Source of the DNA: Clostridiales bacterium
GTDB lineage: Bacteria > Bacillota > Clostridia > Mahellales > Mahellaceae
NCBI GenBank assembly: GCA_030156435.1
Contig: JASGMM010000003.1
Span: forward strand, 1 to 59,930
Direction: 5' to 3'
DNA: 59,930 nt
Both the position numbers and the translations under genes were made by a program. A model generated the notes under the pieces. That model searched no databases and had not been told where the DNA came from. It saw nothing but the letters and a program-made list of their open reading frames with translations. Below are positions 33,699-43,964 of the stretch, piece by piece; positions within the stretch are counted from its first letter, which is position 1, and every line of letters begins with the position of its first letter.

Positions 33699-34163
33699 TT
33701 GGCTAAAGTTAAAGTTGCGGATACGGTCAGGCAGTTGGTTATGCCTATATTAGAGGATAATGGCTTTGAACTGGTGGATATAGAGTTTAAAAAAGAAGGC
33801 GCAGAACAATATCTGCGCATTTTTATAGATAAGCCGGGCGGTATAACCATAGATGATTGCGAGCTTGTAAGCCGGCATCTCAGCGATAAATTGGACGAGA
33901 TAGACCCAATACCGCAAGCATATATACTGGAGGTATCATCTCCAGGTATAGATAGGCCCCTTAAGACTCAACGCGATTTTGAGCGCAATATGGGCAAACA
34001 GGTAGAGATAAAGCTCTATAAGCAGTCTATGGGGCATAAGACTTATAAAGGTACTTTGGTTGGTTTTGACGATGAAAGGGTAGAGATAGAAACCGTGGAT
34101 AACCAACATTTATCGTTTGGCATTAAAGATATAGCCTTGATAAAGCCTATAATAGAATTCTGA
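33699..34163 (+). CDS. rimP: Ribosome maturation factor RimP
   Basis: 154 residues. Typical text: ILEDNGFELVDIEFKKEGAE, LRIFIDKPGGITIDDCELVS, YILEVSSPGIDRPLKTQRDF. It assists 30S subunit assembly. The start is TTG 33699 with GGAGGT at 33686-33691 and 7-nt spacing. Confidence 0.95.
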   Translation: MAKVKVADTVRQLVMPILEDNGFELVDIEFKKEGAEQYLRIFIDKPGGITIDDCELVSRHLSDKLDEIDPIPQAYILEVSSPGIDRPLKTQRDFERNMGKQVEIKLYKQSMGHKTYKGTLVGFDDERVEIETVDNQHLSFGIKDIALIKPIIEF

Positions 34164-34188
34164 TTGAATTGGAGGGTTTAAGACTGTT

Positions 34189-35238
34189 ATGAACGATGAA
34201 TTTATGCAGGCGTTATATAAAATAGAAAAAGAAAAACATTTGCCTAAGGATGTGTTATTGCAGGCTATACAGTCGGCGCTTTTATCGGCTTATAAGAAGG
34301 ATTACGGTACGGCTAATAATGTAAGCGTCGATATAAATGCCAACAGCGGGGATATAAAGGTCTATGCGTCTAAAAAAGTAGTGGAGGATGTAAAAAATTC
34401 TGCTGTTGAGATAGATTTGTATAAGGCCAGAGATATACGGCCTGATGTACAATTGGGTGATATAATAAATATTGAAGTTACGCCCAAAGATTTCAGGCGT
34501 ATAGCAGCGAAAGCTGCTAGAGATATAGTATTACAAAAAATACACGAAGTGGAAAAACATATAATATTGGATGAGTATTCCGAAAAAGAAGGCGAGATTT
34601 TAACGGCTACGGTGGCGCGCCTCGATAGAAAGAATGTATATTTGGATTTAGGTAAAATAGAAGGTATTATGCCCATGAATGAGACGGTGCCGAGTGAAAT
34701 ATATAAGGTAAACGACCGTTTGAAAGTATATATACTGGAAGCTAAAAAAGGGGGCAAATCTCCCAATGTGATAGTATCCCGCAGCCATCCAGGCTTAGTA
34801 AAGCGCTTGTTTGAATTGGAGATACCTGAGATCCATGATGGCATAGTGGATATACGAGCCATAGCGAGGGAGGCCGGGCATAGGTCAAAGGTAGCAGTTT
34901 ATTCCAAGTACGACAAAATAGATCCAATAGGTTCTTGTATAGGCCCAAAGGGCACTAGAATCCAGACTATAATGAACGAATTGAGAGGCGAACGCATAGA
35001 TATAGTTGAATGGAGTCTTATGCCTGAGCGATTTATAGCTAACGCATTGAGTCCGGCTAAAGTACTAGAAGTAATATTAAATGAAAAAGAGAAATCTGCA
35101 CGGGTTATAGTACCTAAAAATCAGTTATCTTTAGCAATTGGCAAAGAAGGACAGAATGCAAGATTGGCTGCTAAACTGACTGGGTGGAAGATAGATATAA
35201 AAACGCCTGATCAACAAGAGGTGAATGAAACAAAATGA
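34189..35238 (+). CDS. nusA: Transcription termination/antitermination factor NusA
   Basis: 349 residues, the short Firmicute form. N-terminal polymerase-binding domain, S1 domain (GEILTATVARLDRKNVYLDL), KH domains with RSKVAVYSKYDKIDPIGSCI, GPKGTRIQTIMNELRGERID and AIGKEGQNARLAAKLTGW. No C-terminal acidic repeats. It controls pausing and termination. It overlaps the next gene by 4 nt. Confidence 0.97.
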   Translation: MNDEFMQALYKIEKEKHLPKDVLLQAIQSALLSAYKKDYGTANNVSVDINANSGDIKVYASKKVVEDVKNSAVEIDLYKARDIRPDVQLGDIINIEVTPKDFRRIAAKAARDIVLQKIHEVEKHIILDEYSEKEGEILTATVARLDRKNVYLDLGKIEGIMPMNETVPSEIYKVNDRLKVYILEAKKGGKSPNVIVSRSHPGLVKRLFELEIPEIHDGIVDIRAIAREAGHRSKVAVYSKYDKIDPIGSCIGPKGTRIQTIMNELRGERIDIVEWSLMPERFIANALSPAKVLEVILNEKEKSARVIVPKNQLSLAIGKEGQNARLAAKLTGWKIDIKTPDQQEVNETK

Positions 35239-35519
35239 TGAGAAAAATCCCGGAGAGAACTTGTGTGGCATGCAGGCAAGCTAAACCTAAAAAGGAGCTT
35301 ATAAGGGTGGTAAGAAATAACGAAGGCAATGTTTGCATAGATCCGACCGGCAAAGCGGCCGGACGAGGCGCCTATATATGCGCCAATATCCAATGCATAT
35401 CAAAGGCTCACAAGAGCAGGGCTTTAGACAGAGCATTGAAAGTTAAAGTAGAGGATAGCGTTTATGAAGATTTAGAGAGATATTCTGATACGGAGGTAGT
35501 TGCCGATGGCAAAAAGTAG
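35235..35519 (+). CDS. rnpM: YlxR/RnpM (DUF448) RNA-binding protein
   Basis: 94 residues. The family signature is [19 protein letters not shown] and [18 protein letters not shown]. YlxR/RnpM is described as an RNase P modulator. It overlaps nusA by 4 nt and infB by 14 nt. The L7Ae-like gene ylxQ, normally next, is absent. Confidence 0.94.
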   Translation: MMRKIPERTCVACRQAKPKKELIRVVRNNEGNVCIDPTGKAAGRGAYICANIQCISKAHKSRALDRALKVKVEDSVYEDLERYSDTEVVADGKK

Positions 35520-37869
35520 CGTATACCAAGATGAAAGACGATTGAAGCACAATGTAGGAGTCTTGATGAAGATGGCGAATTCGCTGGAGAACGAGATAAA
35601 AGCATATGAGGCTGTATTAGCACAAAAGCAGCAGGATATACAGCGCGAGGAACAAAAGCGCCTGGAAACGGCCAAAGCTTCGGAACAAGCCGCTAAATCT
35701 GAGCGTCCCAATAGGAATGAAACCCGACCGATACAGCAGGGCAGGATGGAACGCAATAAGCGGCAGCAACAGGCTCAACCTGCCAGACGCGACAACAACC
35801 TGGATAAATCGCTTGAAAAATTGCGTAAAGAAACCCCTGAGTCAGAGGTACTGGAGGAAAAAGAAAAGGCTGCACGACGCAAAACTGCGCAGAAGCCAAA
35901 ACCTGTCTCATCCCATAATACCGGAGAAAAGGTAAAAGAACGGGTTAAAGTGGACGACGACAATATAATAGATGGCCGCAAGATAATTAAGGGTTATCAG
36001 GGTATAGAGCATGTTGAGGATGTCATCGATGAACCTATAATAAAGAAAACCAGGAAACCTGCTAAAAAGGGTGCTAAAAATAATGCAATGAAAGGTATTG
36101 ATATACCTAAAAGCGATAAACCTATAGTGATAGGTGCTTCTATAACTGTAAAAGACTTGTCGGAGAAAATTGGCAAACCGGCTGCTGGAATAATAAAGTC
36201 GCTTATGAAGTTAGGTATAATGGCTACTATAAACGATGAAATAGATTTTGATACGGCATCTCTCGTAGCTTCGGAATACGGCGTAGTATTGGAGCGCAAA
36301 GAGGAAAAGAGTAACGAAGAACTGTTGCTAGAGCTTGAAAATACCGACGTGTCCGATCCAACAAAGCTTGTACCAAGACCACCGATAGTAACCGTTATGG
36401 GCCATGTTGATCACGGCAAAACCTCGCTCCTGGATGCTATACGTTCTACACGTGTTACTGAGCAGGAAGCCGGGGGCATAACTCAACATATAGGTGCTTA
36501 TCAGGTGCAAATAAACAACAGATGGATTACATTTTTGGATACGCCTGGCCACGAAGCGTTTACAGCTATGAGGGCTAGAGGAGCTCAGGTAACCGATGTA
36601 GCTATATTGGTAGTAGCGGCGGATGACGGTGTTATGCCTCAAACTGTAGAAGCTATAAATCATGCCAAGGCGGCCGGTGTGCCAATCATAGTAGCTATAA
36701 ACAAGATAGATAAACCGGGAGCCAATTCTGATCGCATAAAGCAACAATTAACCGAATATGATCTTATACCCGAGGACTGGGGTGGCGATACCATATGTGT
36801 CCCGGTATCGGCTAAGGCGAAAATAGGCATAGATACATTATTGGAAATGATACTGCTGGTGGCTGATATGCAGGAGCTTAGGGCTAATCCAGACCGTCCA
36901 GCATATGGAACAATAATAGAAGCGCAGTTGGATAAAGGCATGGGCCCGCTGGCTACGGCACTGATTCAAGACGGTACGCTGCATGTAGGCGATGTTATAT
37001 TATCGGGTCTTACTTATGGCAAGGTTAAGGCTTTGATAAATGATAAAGGTCAACGGGTAAATCAAGCCGGACCGGCTATGCCTGTGCAGGTATTGGGGTT
37101 CTCGGACGTTCCGAGTGCCGGTGATAAATTTTATGTAGTAGAAGAAGCGCTGGCCAAAAAAATAGTGGAGGAACGCAAGAACACTATAAAAGAAGAGCAG
37201 GTTAAGCATAATCAACGTTTAACACTCGATGATCTATTCAATCAGATAAAAGAGGGCGAGATAAAAGACCTTGACATAATAGTCAAAGCCGATGTGCAGG
37301 GATCTGTAGAAGCTGTTAAACAGGCTTTAGAGCGTTTGAGCAATGATGAAGTGCGCGTCAACGTTATCCACGGTGGTGTAGGGGCTATAACCGAAAGCGA
37401 TGTATTATTGGCTTCCGCCTCTAACGCCATTATAATAGGTTTTAACGTTAGGCCGGAGCCTGGTGCTAAAACAGCTGCTGCTAGGGATAATATAGATATA
37501 AGATTGTATAGAATAATATACGATGCCATAGATGATATTAAGGCTGCTATGAAGGGTATGTTAGCAAAACGCTTTGAGGAAGTGGTGCTGGGCCATGCCG
37601 AGGTCAGAGAAACGTTTAAAATAAGCAATATAGGCACCGTAGCAGGGTGCTATGTAACCGACGGCAAGATTACCCGTAATGCCGATGCCCGTATAATCAG
37701 AGACGGTATAGTAGTATATGAGGGTAAAATATCTTCGCTCAAGCGGTTTAAGGATGATGTCAGGGAGGTTGCTGCCGGCTATGAATGCGGCATTACAATA
37801 GAACGGTTCAACGATGTAAAAGAAAAAGATATAATAGAAGTATATACTCAACAAGAGGTTGAACCATAA
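35506..37869 (+). CDS. infB: Translation initiation factor IF-2
   Basis: 787 residues. A long charged, Gln/Lys/Glu-rich N-terminal region (about residues 1-180) is followed by the IF2N-type domain ([20 protein letters not shown]) and the GTPase: [19 protein letters not shown] (G1), [18 protein letters not shown] (G3), AINKIDKP (G4). Domains II-IV follow, with [17 protein letters not shown]. It places initiator tRNA on the ribosome. ATG 35506 has GGAGG at 35492-35496 with 9-nt spacing. Confidence 0.98.
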   Translation: MAKSSVYQDERRLKHNVGVLMKMANSLENEIKAYEAVLAQKQQDIQREEQKRLETAKASEQAAKSERPNRNETRPIQQGRMERNKRQQQAQPARRDNNLDKSLEKLRKETPESEVLEEKEKAARRKTAQKPKPVSSHNTGEKVKERVKVDDDNIIDGRKIIKGYQGIEHVEDVIDEPIIKKTRKPAKKGAKNNAMKGIDIPKSDKPIVIGASITVKDLSEKIGKPAAGIIKSLMKLGIMATINDEIDFDTASLVASEYGVVLERKEEKSNEELLLELENTDVSDPTKLVPRPPIVTVMGHVDHGKTSLLDAIRSTRVTEQEAGGITQHIGAYQVQINNRWITFLDTPGHEAFTAMRARGAQVTDVAILVVAADDGVMPQTVEAINHAKAAGVPIIVAINKIDKPGANSDRIKQQLTEYDLIPEDWGGDTICVPVSAKAKIGIDTLLEMILLVADMQELRANPDRPAYGTIIEAQLDKGMGPLATALIQDGTLHVGDVILSGLTYGKVKALINDKGQRVNQAGPAMPVQVLGFSDVPSAGDKFYVVEEALAKKIVEERKNTIKEEQVKHNQRLTLDDLFNQIKEGEIKDLDIIVKADVQGSVEAVKQALERLSNDEVRVNVIHGGVGAITESDVLLASASNAIIIGFNVRPEPGAKTAAARDNIDIRLYRIIYDAIDDIKAAMKGMLAKRFEEVVLGHAEVRETFKISNIGTVAGCYVTDGKITRNADARIIRDGIVVYEGKISSLKRFKDDVREVAAGYECGITIERFNDVKEKDIIEVYTQQEVEP

Positions 37870-37889
37870 AAACAGGGAGGTTGACTTAT

Positions 37890-38258
37890 ATGGAGTTTTC
37901 AAGGCTGGCCCGCATATCGGAAGAACTCAAGCGCGAGATCAGCGATATTATAAGAAACGAATTAAAAGATCCTCGGGTTCCGATGATGACAAGTGTCACA
38001 AAGGTTGAGGTAACCAATGATCTTAAATATGCCAAGGTTTATGTGAGCGTATTAGGGGACGAGGATGCCATAAAAAATGCTTTTGATGGCTTAAATAGCG
38101 CGGCTGGTTTTGTGCGCAAAGAAGTTGGTTCACGCGTAAGGCTTAGGTATACACCGCAGATAATATTCGTTCGCGATACTTCTATTGAATACGGCGCGCA
38201 TATATCCAAGCTGTTGCATGATATAAATACCAATAAGCCAGAGCATGAGGAGCAATAA
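37890..38258 (+). CDS. rbfA: 30S ribosome-binding factor A
   Basis: 122 residues. SRLARISEELKREISDIIRN, ELKDPRVPMMTSVTKVEVTN and DLKYAKVYVSVLG are typical of this KH-fold assembly factor. ATG 37890 has GGAGG at 37876-37880; the frame extends to a TTG at 37881 that touches the ribosome-binding site. Confidence 0.96.
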   Translation: MEFSRLARISEELKREISDIIRNELKDPRVPMMTSVTKVEVTNDLKYAKVYVSVLGDEDAIKNAFDGLNSAAGFVRKEVGSRVRLRYTPQIIFVRDTSIEYGAHISKLLHDINTNKPEHEEQ

Positions 38259-38260
38259 AT

Positions 38261-39232
38261 ATGGTAGCTTCCGATATAGTAAGGTTATTGAAAACTAGCG
38301 ATAAGATAGCTTTGATATCGCATATAATGCCGGACGGGGATACGCTGGGTTCATCGCTGGCCCTGGCATTAACATTGCGGCAGAAAGGTAAGGAAGTTGT
38401 GTGCCTTTGTTCTGATCCTATACCCAAATCTTACGCCTTCTTGCCGGGCGCTGATATTATAAGGCGTCCGATTCATTCGGACGCCGATATCACGACAGTG
38501 CTAGCTATAGACTGCAGTGATAGGGAACGCCTGGGTGATTGTAATAATATATTTTCAAAAGCCGCCTATACGGTCAACATAGACCATCACATAAGCAATA
38601 CATCTTATGCCCATTATAACATGGTGGATACCACGGCGGCCGCAACTGCAGAGCTCATATATCAGCTTATAAGGCTTACAGGTGCGAACATAGAGAAACA
38701 AGTAGCCACATGCCTTTATACGGGCATTGTTACCGATACAGGACGCTTTTCTTATGATAACACAACGTCGGTGACACATGAAATAGCCGGTGATCTTATA
38801 AACTGCGGTGTGGATACTAATTGGCTTAATGATGAACTATTTAATAAACGCTCTTTACAGAGGACGCGTCTATTAGCTAAAGCTCTGGACACTATACAGG
38901 TTTGTGGAGGTGGCAGCATAGCTTTTATTAAAGTTGACATGGCCATGCTGCGTGCTGTCGGAGCCGACGATGCCGATTGCGATGGTTTGGTGAATTATGC
39001 AAGAGATATAGATACTGCAGAAGTAGGCCTGCTTTTTAAGGAGATGGATAATGGTCGCATAAAGGTAAGCCTTCGCTCTAAAAATCATGTCGATGTTAAT
39101 GCCATAGCGGCAAAATTTAACGGTGGAGGTCATAAGAAGGCGTCGGGCTGTACTATCGCAGCATCTATGGATGAAGCTATTGAAATGGTGTTAAAAGAGC
39201 TTGAGCCGATTATGAAGGTCGCGGAGGTTTAA
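38261..39232 (+). CDS. nrnA: DHH-family oligoribonuclease/pAp phosphatase NrnA
   Basis: 323 residues. DHH domain metal motifs: ISHIMPDGDTLGSSLALALT, LAIDCSDRERLG and VNIDHHISN; the DHHA1 domain ends in KFNGGGHKKASGCTI. It degrades nanoRNA and 3'-phosphoadenosine 5'-phosphate. It starts 2 nt after rbfA. Order rbfA-nrnA-truB-ribF is standard. Confidence 0.96.
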   Translation: MVASDIVRLLKTSDKIALISHIMPDGDTLGSSLALALTLRQKGKEVVCLCSDPIPKSYAFLPGADIIRRPIHSDADITTVLAIDCSDRERLGDCNNIFSKAAYTVNIDHHISNTSYAHYNMVDTTAAATAELIYQLIRLTGANIEKQVATCLYTGIVTDTGRFSYDNTTSVTHEIAGDLINCGVDTNWLNDELFNKRSLQRTRLLAKALDTIQVCGGGSIAFIKVDMAMLRAVGADDADCDGLVNYARDIDTAEVGLLFKEMDNGRIKVSLRSKNHVDVNAIAAKFNGGGHKKASGCTIAASMDEAIEMVLKELEPIMKVAEV

Positions 39233-39239
39233 ACGGGTC

Positions 39240-40142
39240 ATGGATGGTATCATAAATATGTACAAGCCCGCTGGCATGACCTCTAATGACGTAGTAATGA
39301 CATTGAGGCGTAGATTAAAACCGCTTAAGGTTGGCCATGCGGGTACTTTAGACCCCGATGCTTCGGGCGTATTGCCTATATGTTTGGGTAAAGCCACAAG
39401 GGTTGCGCAATACATAGTCGATGGTGAGAAGGTATATATAGCTGAAATGACCCTTGGCATAGTTACCGATACGCAAGATGCTTCAGGGCAGGTTATAGAA
39501 CAACGGCCCATAAATGTTGATGTCAACGATATATACGATGCCGTATATTCTTTCAAGGGCAAGCAACAGCAGGTGCCGCCAATGTACTCTGCAATAAAGC
39601 ATGACGGTGTTCCTTTATATAAATTAGCCAGGCGGGGACAAAGCATTGTACGTACGCCGAGGGATATAGAGATATATGACATATCGATTTTAGATATACA
39701 ATTTCCTGATCGAGTGCTTTTCAAGGTGAGGTGCTCGAAAGGTACCTATATACGCACTTTATGCCATGATATTGGCCAAAAGCTGGGTTGTGGAGCGCAT
39801 ATGTCTTATCTTTTGCGCACGCAAGTAGCTAATTTCTATATAAAAGACTCTGTTGATCTTGATATGGTAGAACAAATGTACCAGCAAGGCACTTTAGGAG
39901 ATATTATAACACCTATAGATAAAGCACTTGCTGCGTTTGATTCTATATACGTCAACCGTGAAGGATATGAGCGTACATTGAATGGCAGCAGTCTTTATAA
40001 AATGCATGTAGAACATGTGCCACAGGATTTGTCCATGGGAGATATAGTAAAAATATATTATAACGACGAATTTTTAGCATTGGGTCGATTGAGTGAACAG
40101 GATACCGGTAAGTGTATAAAACCCGTCAGAGTTTTTGTATAA
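39240..40142 (+). CDS. truB: tRNA pseudouridine-55 synthase
   Basis: 300 residues. Catalytic motif: VGHAGTLDPDASGVLPICLG; also KPAGMTSNDVV and KGTYIRTLCHDIGQKLGCGA. It converts U55 of tRNAs to pseudouridine. A C-terminal PUA-like extension is present. Confidence 0.97.
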   Translation: MDGIINMYKPAGMTSNDVVMTLRRRLKPLKVGHAGTLDPDASGVLPICLGKATRVAQYIVDGEKVYIAEMTLGIVTDTQDASGQVIEQRPINVDVNDIYDAVYSFKGKQQQVPPMYSAIKHDGVPLYKLARRGQSIVRTPRDIEIYDISILDIQFPDRVLFKVRCSKGTYIRTLCHDIGQKLGCGAHMSYLLRTQVANFYIKDSVDLDMVEQMYQQGTLGDIITPIDKALAAFDSIYVNREGYERTLNGSSLYKMHVEHVPQDLSMGDIVKIYYNDEFLALGRLSEQDTGKCIKPVRVFV

Positions 40143-40152
40143 GAGGATAGAG

Positions 40153-41109
40153 ATGGATATAATAGCATCAGGTAGCGATACCATCGAAGAGCCTTTAGCC
40201 ATGGCTATAGGTACGTTCGATGGTATACATTTAGGACATCAGCAGCTTATTAAAACATTGAAAGATAAAGCATCGTCATATAAATGCGCGTCGGCTATAT
40301 ATACCTTCGATCGACATCCGCTAAATGTATTATGTCCGGATAAAGCACCTCCCTTGCTGATGAATAATAAGCAGAAATTGAGTGTATTACGCCAATATGG
40401 CATAGATTATATAATATTAAATGAATTCAATAAGGCTTTTGCCGATATACCGGCCGATAAATTTGTAAATAACATTTTATTTGGGCTATATTACGTAAAA
40501 TCGGTGATAGTGGGTTTTGATTTTACGTTTGGCTATAAAGGGCAGGGCAATGCGCAATTGTTGAGAGACGAAGGACGAAAGCGCGGTATAGACGTCGTAA
40601 TAGTGCCGCCGGTAAAAGTGAACGGCATAACGGTGAGCAGCAGTCTTATACGCCGTTTGGTCAGCGATGGCTGCGTGGAAGAGGCGGCGCGTTATTTGGG
40701 CATGCCCTTTGCGCTGCTCGGGGAGGTTCATACAGGCCATAAGATAGGCCATAAGCTTGGATTTCCCACTGCCAATTTGACACCCGATCCCGAAGTGGTG
40801 GTACCTCGTCGCGGCGTTTATGCCACTGAAGTGGTTATAAGTGGTATGGAGGGCATATGGAAGGCTGTTACCAATATAGGGACAAGACCTACATTCAATG
40901 ATACACATATAAGCGTAGAAACCCATATATTGGATTACGATGGACAACTGTACGGTCAGGAGCTGGAGATACGTTTTATAAGCCGTTTGCGCGATGAGAT
41001 GCTATTTTCCAGCCCTAAGCAACTCGTCCAGCAAATACGCGAGGATATCGATAGGGCAAGGGAAGTGCTCGAAAATTTTGATAAAGCGTCCTCAGCTTCG
41101 CAGTCGTAG
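40153..41109 (+). CDS. ribF: Bifunctional riboflavin kinase / FAD synthetase
   Basis: 318 residues. The N-terminal FAD synthetase domain has IGTFDGIHLGHQQLIKTLKD and FDFTFGYKGQGN with SSSLIRRL; the C-terminal flavokinase domain has GHKIGHKLGFPTANLTPD and TNIGTRPTF. It makes FMN and FAD. ATG 40153 follows AGAGGA; an open frame from 40135 overlaps truB. Confidence 0.97.
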   Translation: MDIIASGSDTIEEPLAMAIGTFDGIHLGHQQLIKTLKDKASSYKCASAIYTFDRHPLNVLCPDKAPPLLMNNKQKLSVLRQYGIDYIILNEFNKAFADIPADKFVNNILFGLYYVKSVIVGFDFTFGYKGQGNAQLLRDEGRKRGIDVVIVPPVKVNGITVSSSLIRRLVSDGCVEEAARYLGMPFALLGEVHTGHKIGHKLGFPTANLTPDPEVVVPRRGVYATEVVISGMEGIWKAVTNIGTRPTFNDTHISVETHILDYDGQLYGQELEIRFISRLRDEMLFSSPKQLVQQIREDIDRAREVLENFDKASSASQS

Positions 41110-41277
41110 CGGGGTGTATATGTCAAGCTTTATGCCACGTAATGATTGCGTACTTACAATTCGTTTCGCTTGAGCAAGCTAACGCCGGCAATTCGCTGCG
41201 CAATATTTCAAGGTGTTCTCCGGCTTTATATCGTTTGCATGAGCTGAATTTGCCATATTACGGTTTAAAAAAATATA
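41110..41277 (+). other. Gene-free stretch with imperfect repeats before the rpsO promoter
   Basis: No coding region. It has GCTTGAGCAAGC (a short palindrome), ATTGCG and CGCAAT flanking about 55 nt, and two related words ACAATTCGTTTCGC and GCAATTCGCTGCGC. It shares TATATGTCAAGC and TGATTGCGTA with the reverse complement of the 17.25-kb palindrome, so it may be a decayed copy of the same repeat. Confidence 0.35.
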
Positions 41278-41306
41278 TTGTTAATTGATGAAAAATGATA
41301 TATACT
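41278..41306 (+). promoter_or_regulatory. Promoter of rpsO-pnp
   Basis: TTGTTA (41278-41283) and TATACT (41301-41306), 17-nt spacer, giving a leader of about 90 nt before rpsO. Confidence 0.75.
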
Positions 41307-41323
41307 AATGTTAACCATGAGCT

Positions 41324-41403
41324 GGGGATATCGATTCCTCGACGTTATCCTCTGTTCAATGGAGATTATATGGCATTGGTGCCAAAAAAGAGGAGGTGTA
41401 CAC
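41324..41403 (+). promoter_or_regulatory. Possible S15-binding autoregulatory leader of rpsO
   Basis: The leader can form GGGGATA/TATCCTC, CTC/GAG and GGCA-TTGG-TGCC (41372-41383) stems just before the GAGGAGG site. Leaders of rpsO in many bacteria bind S15 and repress translation; by position and hairpins this is a candidate, but I cannot match it to a known fold. Confidence 0.4.
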
Positions 41404-41667
41404 ATGGATAAGGCCAAGAAACAGGAGATAATAAAGGCCTATGGCCTGCATGAGAATGATACTGGTTCACCAGAGGTGCAAATAGCTATCCTGACAGAGC
41501 GAATCAATCATTTAACGGAGCATTTGCAGGTTAATAAGCACGACAACCATTCCAGGAGAGGATTGCTCAAAATGGTCGGGCAGAGGCGTAGGTTTTTAAA
41601 CTATCTCAAAGACAAAGATATTGAGCGTTATCGTTCCATAGTGGACCGTTTAGGACTCAGAAAATAA
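41404..41667 (+). CDS. rpsO: 30S ribosomal protein S15
   Basis: 87 residues. [40 protein letters not shown] and [20 protein letters not shown] are canonical. ATG 41404 has a strong GAGGAGGTG. A GC-rich hairpin lies just after it (41674-41688), before pnp. Confidence 0.99.
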   Translation: MDKAKKQEIIKAYGLHENDTGSPEVQIAILTERINHLTEHLQVNKHDNHSRRGLLKMVGQRRRFLNYLKDKDIERYRSIVDRLGLRK

Positions 41668-41742
41668 TTATGGGCGGGGATTCCCCGCTCTGTTCATTAA
41701 AGACGGTCAAAGGACGGCTCGATATGGAAGGAGGAATTTTTT

Positions 41743-43869
41743 CTGTATAGACAATTTGAAATGGAACTTGCCGGGAGAAAGTTGACAATAGAAACCGGCA
41801 AACTGGCTGAACAGGCCAACGGAGCTGTGTTGGTCAGATGCGGCGATACTACCGTATTTGTAGCGGTTACAGCTTCTAAAGAACCGCGGGAGGGCATAGA
41901 CTTTTTTCCGTTGAGCGTGGATTTTGAAGAAAAGTTATATGCTGTCGGTAAGATACCGGGCGGATATATAAAGAGAGAAGGTAAGCCGACTGAAAAGGCC
42001 ATATTGACATCGCGGCTGATAGACAGACCTATACGGCCGTTATTTCCAAAGGGTTATAGAAATGACGTGCAGGTAGTTGCCATGCCATTATCTGTGGAGC
42101 CAGATGTGCTGCCGGATGTAGTAGCTATGGTTGGCGCTTCGGCCGCTTTGAGCATATCCGATATACCCTTTGAAGGTCCTATAGGGGCAGTATTAGTAGG
42201 ACTGGTGGATGGCGAACTGGTCATTAATCCTGACGCTGCTCAGCGTGAAAAAAGCAGGCTTCACTTAACCGTAGCGGGAACAAAGGACGCCATAATGATG
42301 GTCGAAGCCGGCGCTAATGAGGTGCCGGAAGATAAAATCTTGGAAGCTATTATGTTCGGGCACGAGCATATAAAACAATTGGTGGCATTTCAAGAGCAGA
42401 TCGTGTCTGAAGTGGGTATCCCGAAGAATGTGCCTGAATTGCATCACGTGGACCCCGAGATAGAAACCGCGGTGCGCGAATACGCTTTTGATATGATATA
42501 TGGAGCTGTGCGTTCCAATAATAAGCAAGGCCGTGAAGATCAGATGGATAAGGTCAAAGAGGATATATTCGAGCATTTTGCCGAGATATTTCCGGAACGT
42601 GAGGCTGAGATCGATGAAGCGGTCTACAATATAACAAAAGAGTGCGTTCGCAAGATGGTTCTTACCGAAGGGGAGCGACCTGATGGACGAAAATTAGATG
42701 AAATAAGGCCTATATCCTGCGAAGTCGGTCTTATACCAAGGGTCCATGGGTCTGGTTTATTTACAAGAGGTCAGACACAGGTGTTGACGATAGCTACCCT
42801 GGGTGCACCTGGGGACGAGCAAATGCTTGATGATTTAAGCCTGGAAGAGAGCAAGCGTTATATACATCATTATAACATGCCACCTTATAGCACGGGCGAG
42901 GCTAAAATGATGCGCGGACCAGGGCGCCGAGAGATAGGTCACGGTGCGCTGGCTGAAAGGGCATTGGAGCCTATGATACCATCTCAGGATGAATTCCCGT
43001 ATACCATAAGGTTAGTTTCGGAAGTAATGAGCTCCAACGGTTCCACATCTCAAGCTAGCGTATGCGGCAGCACATTGGCCCTTATGGATGCCGGTGTCCC
43101 TATAAAAGCCCCAGTGGCTGGCGTGGCTATGGGTCTAATGAAGGATGAGCAATCCGACAAAGTGGCTATATTGACCGATATACAGGGCTTGGAGGATTTC
43201 TTTGGAGATATGGATTTTAAGGTGGCAGGCACGGCTGACGGTGTGACCGCCATACAGATGGATATAAAGGTAAAAGGTATAGACAGGTCCATATTGGAGG
43301 CCGCGCTGAAACAAGCATATGAAGGGCGCATGTTCATAATGAATAAGATGCTAGAGGTTATATCTGAGCCGCGCAAAGAGGTATCGCCATATGCACCTAA
43401 AATTATGACCATGACCATAGATCCCGATAAGATACGTTCGGTTATAGGCAGCGGTGGTAAAGTCATAAATAAAATCATAGCCGATACAGGCACAAAAATA
43501 GACATAGAGGAAAGCGGCACTATATATATAGCCGCGCCGGACAGCGAATCCGGTAAAAAAGCCATGCGTATAATAGAAGGCATCGTTAAAGATGTGGAGG
43601 CGGGCGACGTATACCTGGGTAAAGTGACTAGAATAATGCCTTTTGGTGCTTTTGTAGAAATATTGCCCGGGAAAGAGGGATTGGTTCATATATCCAAACT
43701 GTCAAAGGAGCACGTTGCTAAGGTTGAAGATGTGGTCAAGGTTGGCGATGAAATATTGGTCAAAGTTACCGATATAGACAAACAAGGGCGGATAAATTTA
43801 TCCCATAAAGCAGTGCTTAGTGAGGAAACCAACGATAATCCAAAAGATAGACGGGATAGAAATTCATAA
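41743..43869 (+). CDS. pnp: Polyribonucleotide nucleotidyltransferase (PNPase), likely CTG start
   Basis: About 708 residues: two RNase PH domains ([20 protein letters not shown]; second core at [20 protein letters not shown]), KH domain ([20 protein letters not shown]) and S1 domain ([20 protein letters not shown]). It degrades mRNA phosphorolytically. The first ATG is at 41761, 26 nt from the ribosome-binding site. However GGAAGGAGG (41726-41734) is 8 nt before an in-frame CTG at 41743, and the extra residues YRQFE make the usual PNPase N-terminus (x-F-E-M-E-L-A-G-R). I therefore prefer CTG 41743. Confidence 0.95.
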   Translation: MYRQFEMELAGRKLTIETGKLAEQANGAVLVRCGDTTVFVAVTASKEPREGIDFFPLSVDFEEKLYAVGKIPGGYIKREGKPTEKAILTSRLIDRPIRPLFPKGYRNDVQVVAMPLSVEPDVLPDVVAMVGASAALSISDIPFEGPIGAVLVGLVDGELVINPDAAQREKSRLHLTVAGTKDAIMMVEAGANEVPEDKILEAIMFGHEHIKQLVAFQEQIVSEVGIPKNVPELHHVDPEIETAVREYAFDMIYGAVRSNNKQGREDQMDKVKEDIFEHFAEIFPEREAEIDEAVYNITKECVRKMVLTEGERPDGRKLDEIRPISCEVGLIPRVHGSGLFTRGQTQVLTIATLGAPGDEQMLDDLSLEESKRYIHHYNMPPYSTGEAKMMRGPGRREIGHGALAERALEPMIPSQDEFPYTIRLVSEVMSSNGSTSQASVCGSTLALMDAGVPIKAPVAGVAMGLMKDEQSDKVAILTDIQGLEDFFGDMDFKVAGTADGVTAIQMDIKVKGIDRSILEAALKQAYEGRMFIMNKMLEVISEPRKEVSPYAPKIMTMTIDPDKIRSVIGSGGKVINKIIADTGTKIDIEESGTIYIAAPDSESGKKAMRIIEGIVKDVEAGDVYLGKVTRIMPFGAFVEILPGKEGLVHISKLSKEHVAKVEDVVKVGDEILVKVTDIDKQGRINLSHKAVLSEETNDNPKDRRDRNS

Positions 43870-43899
43870 AAACATAAACCTTTAAGGTTTATGTTTTTT
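43868..43899 (+). terminator. Terminator after pnp
   Basis: A perfect stem of 13 bp, AAAAACATAAACC with GGTTTATGTTTTT, around TTTAA, ending in a T-run. It starts within the pnp stop codon. Confidence 0.88.
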
Positions 43900-43964
43900 G
43901 TTATAATCGCTCTGGCTGCTGAATATGGTAATACCATCATATAAATAGGGCAGGGTGATTAGAA

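Noticed and set aside
41674-41688. GCGGGG-ATT-CCCCGC hairpin after rpsO as a terminator
   Set aside because: No T-run follows and pnp is normally co-transcribed; perhaps an RNase III or processing site, not called.
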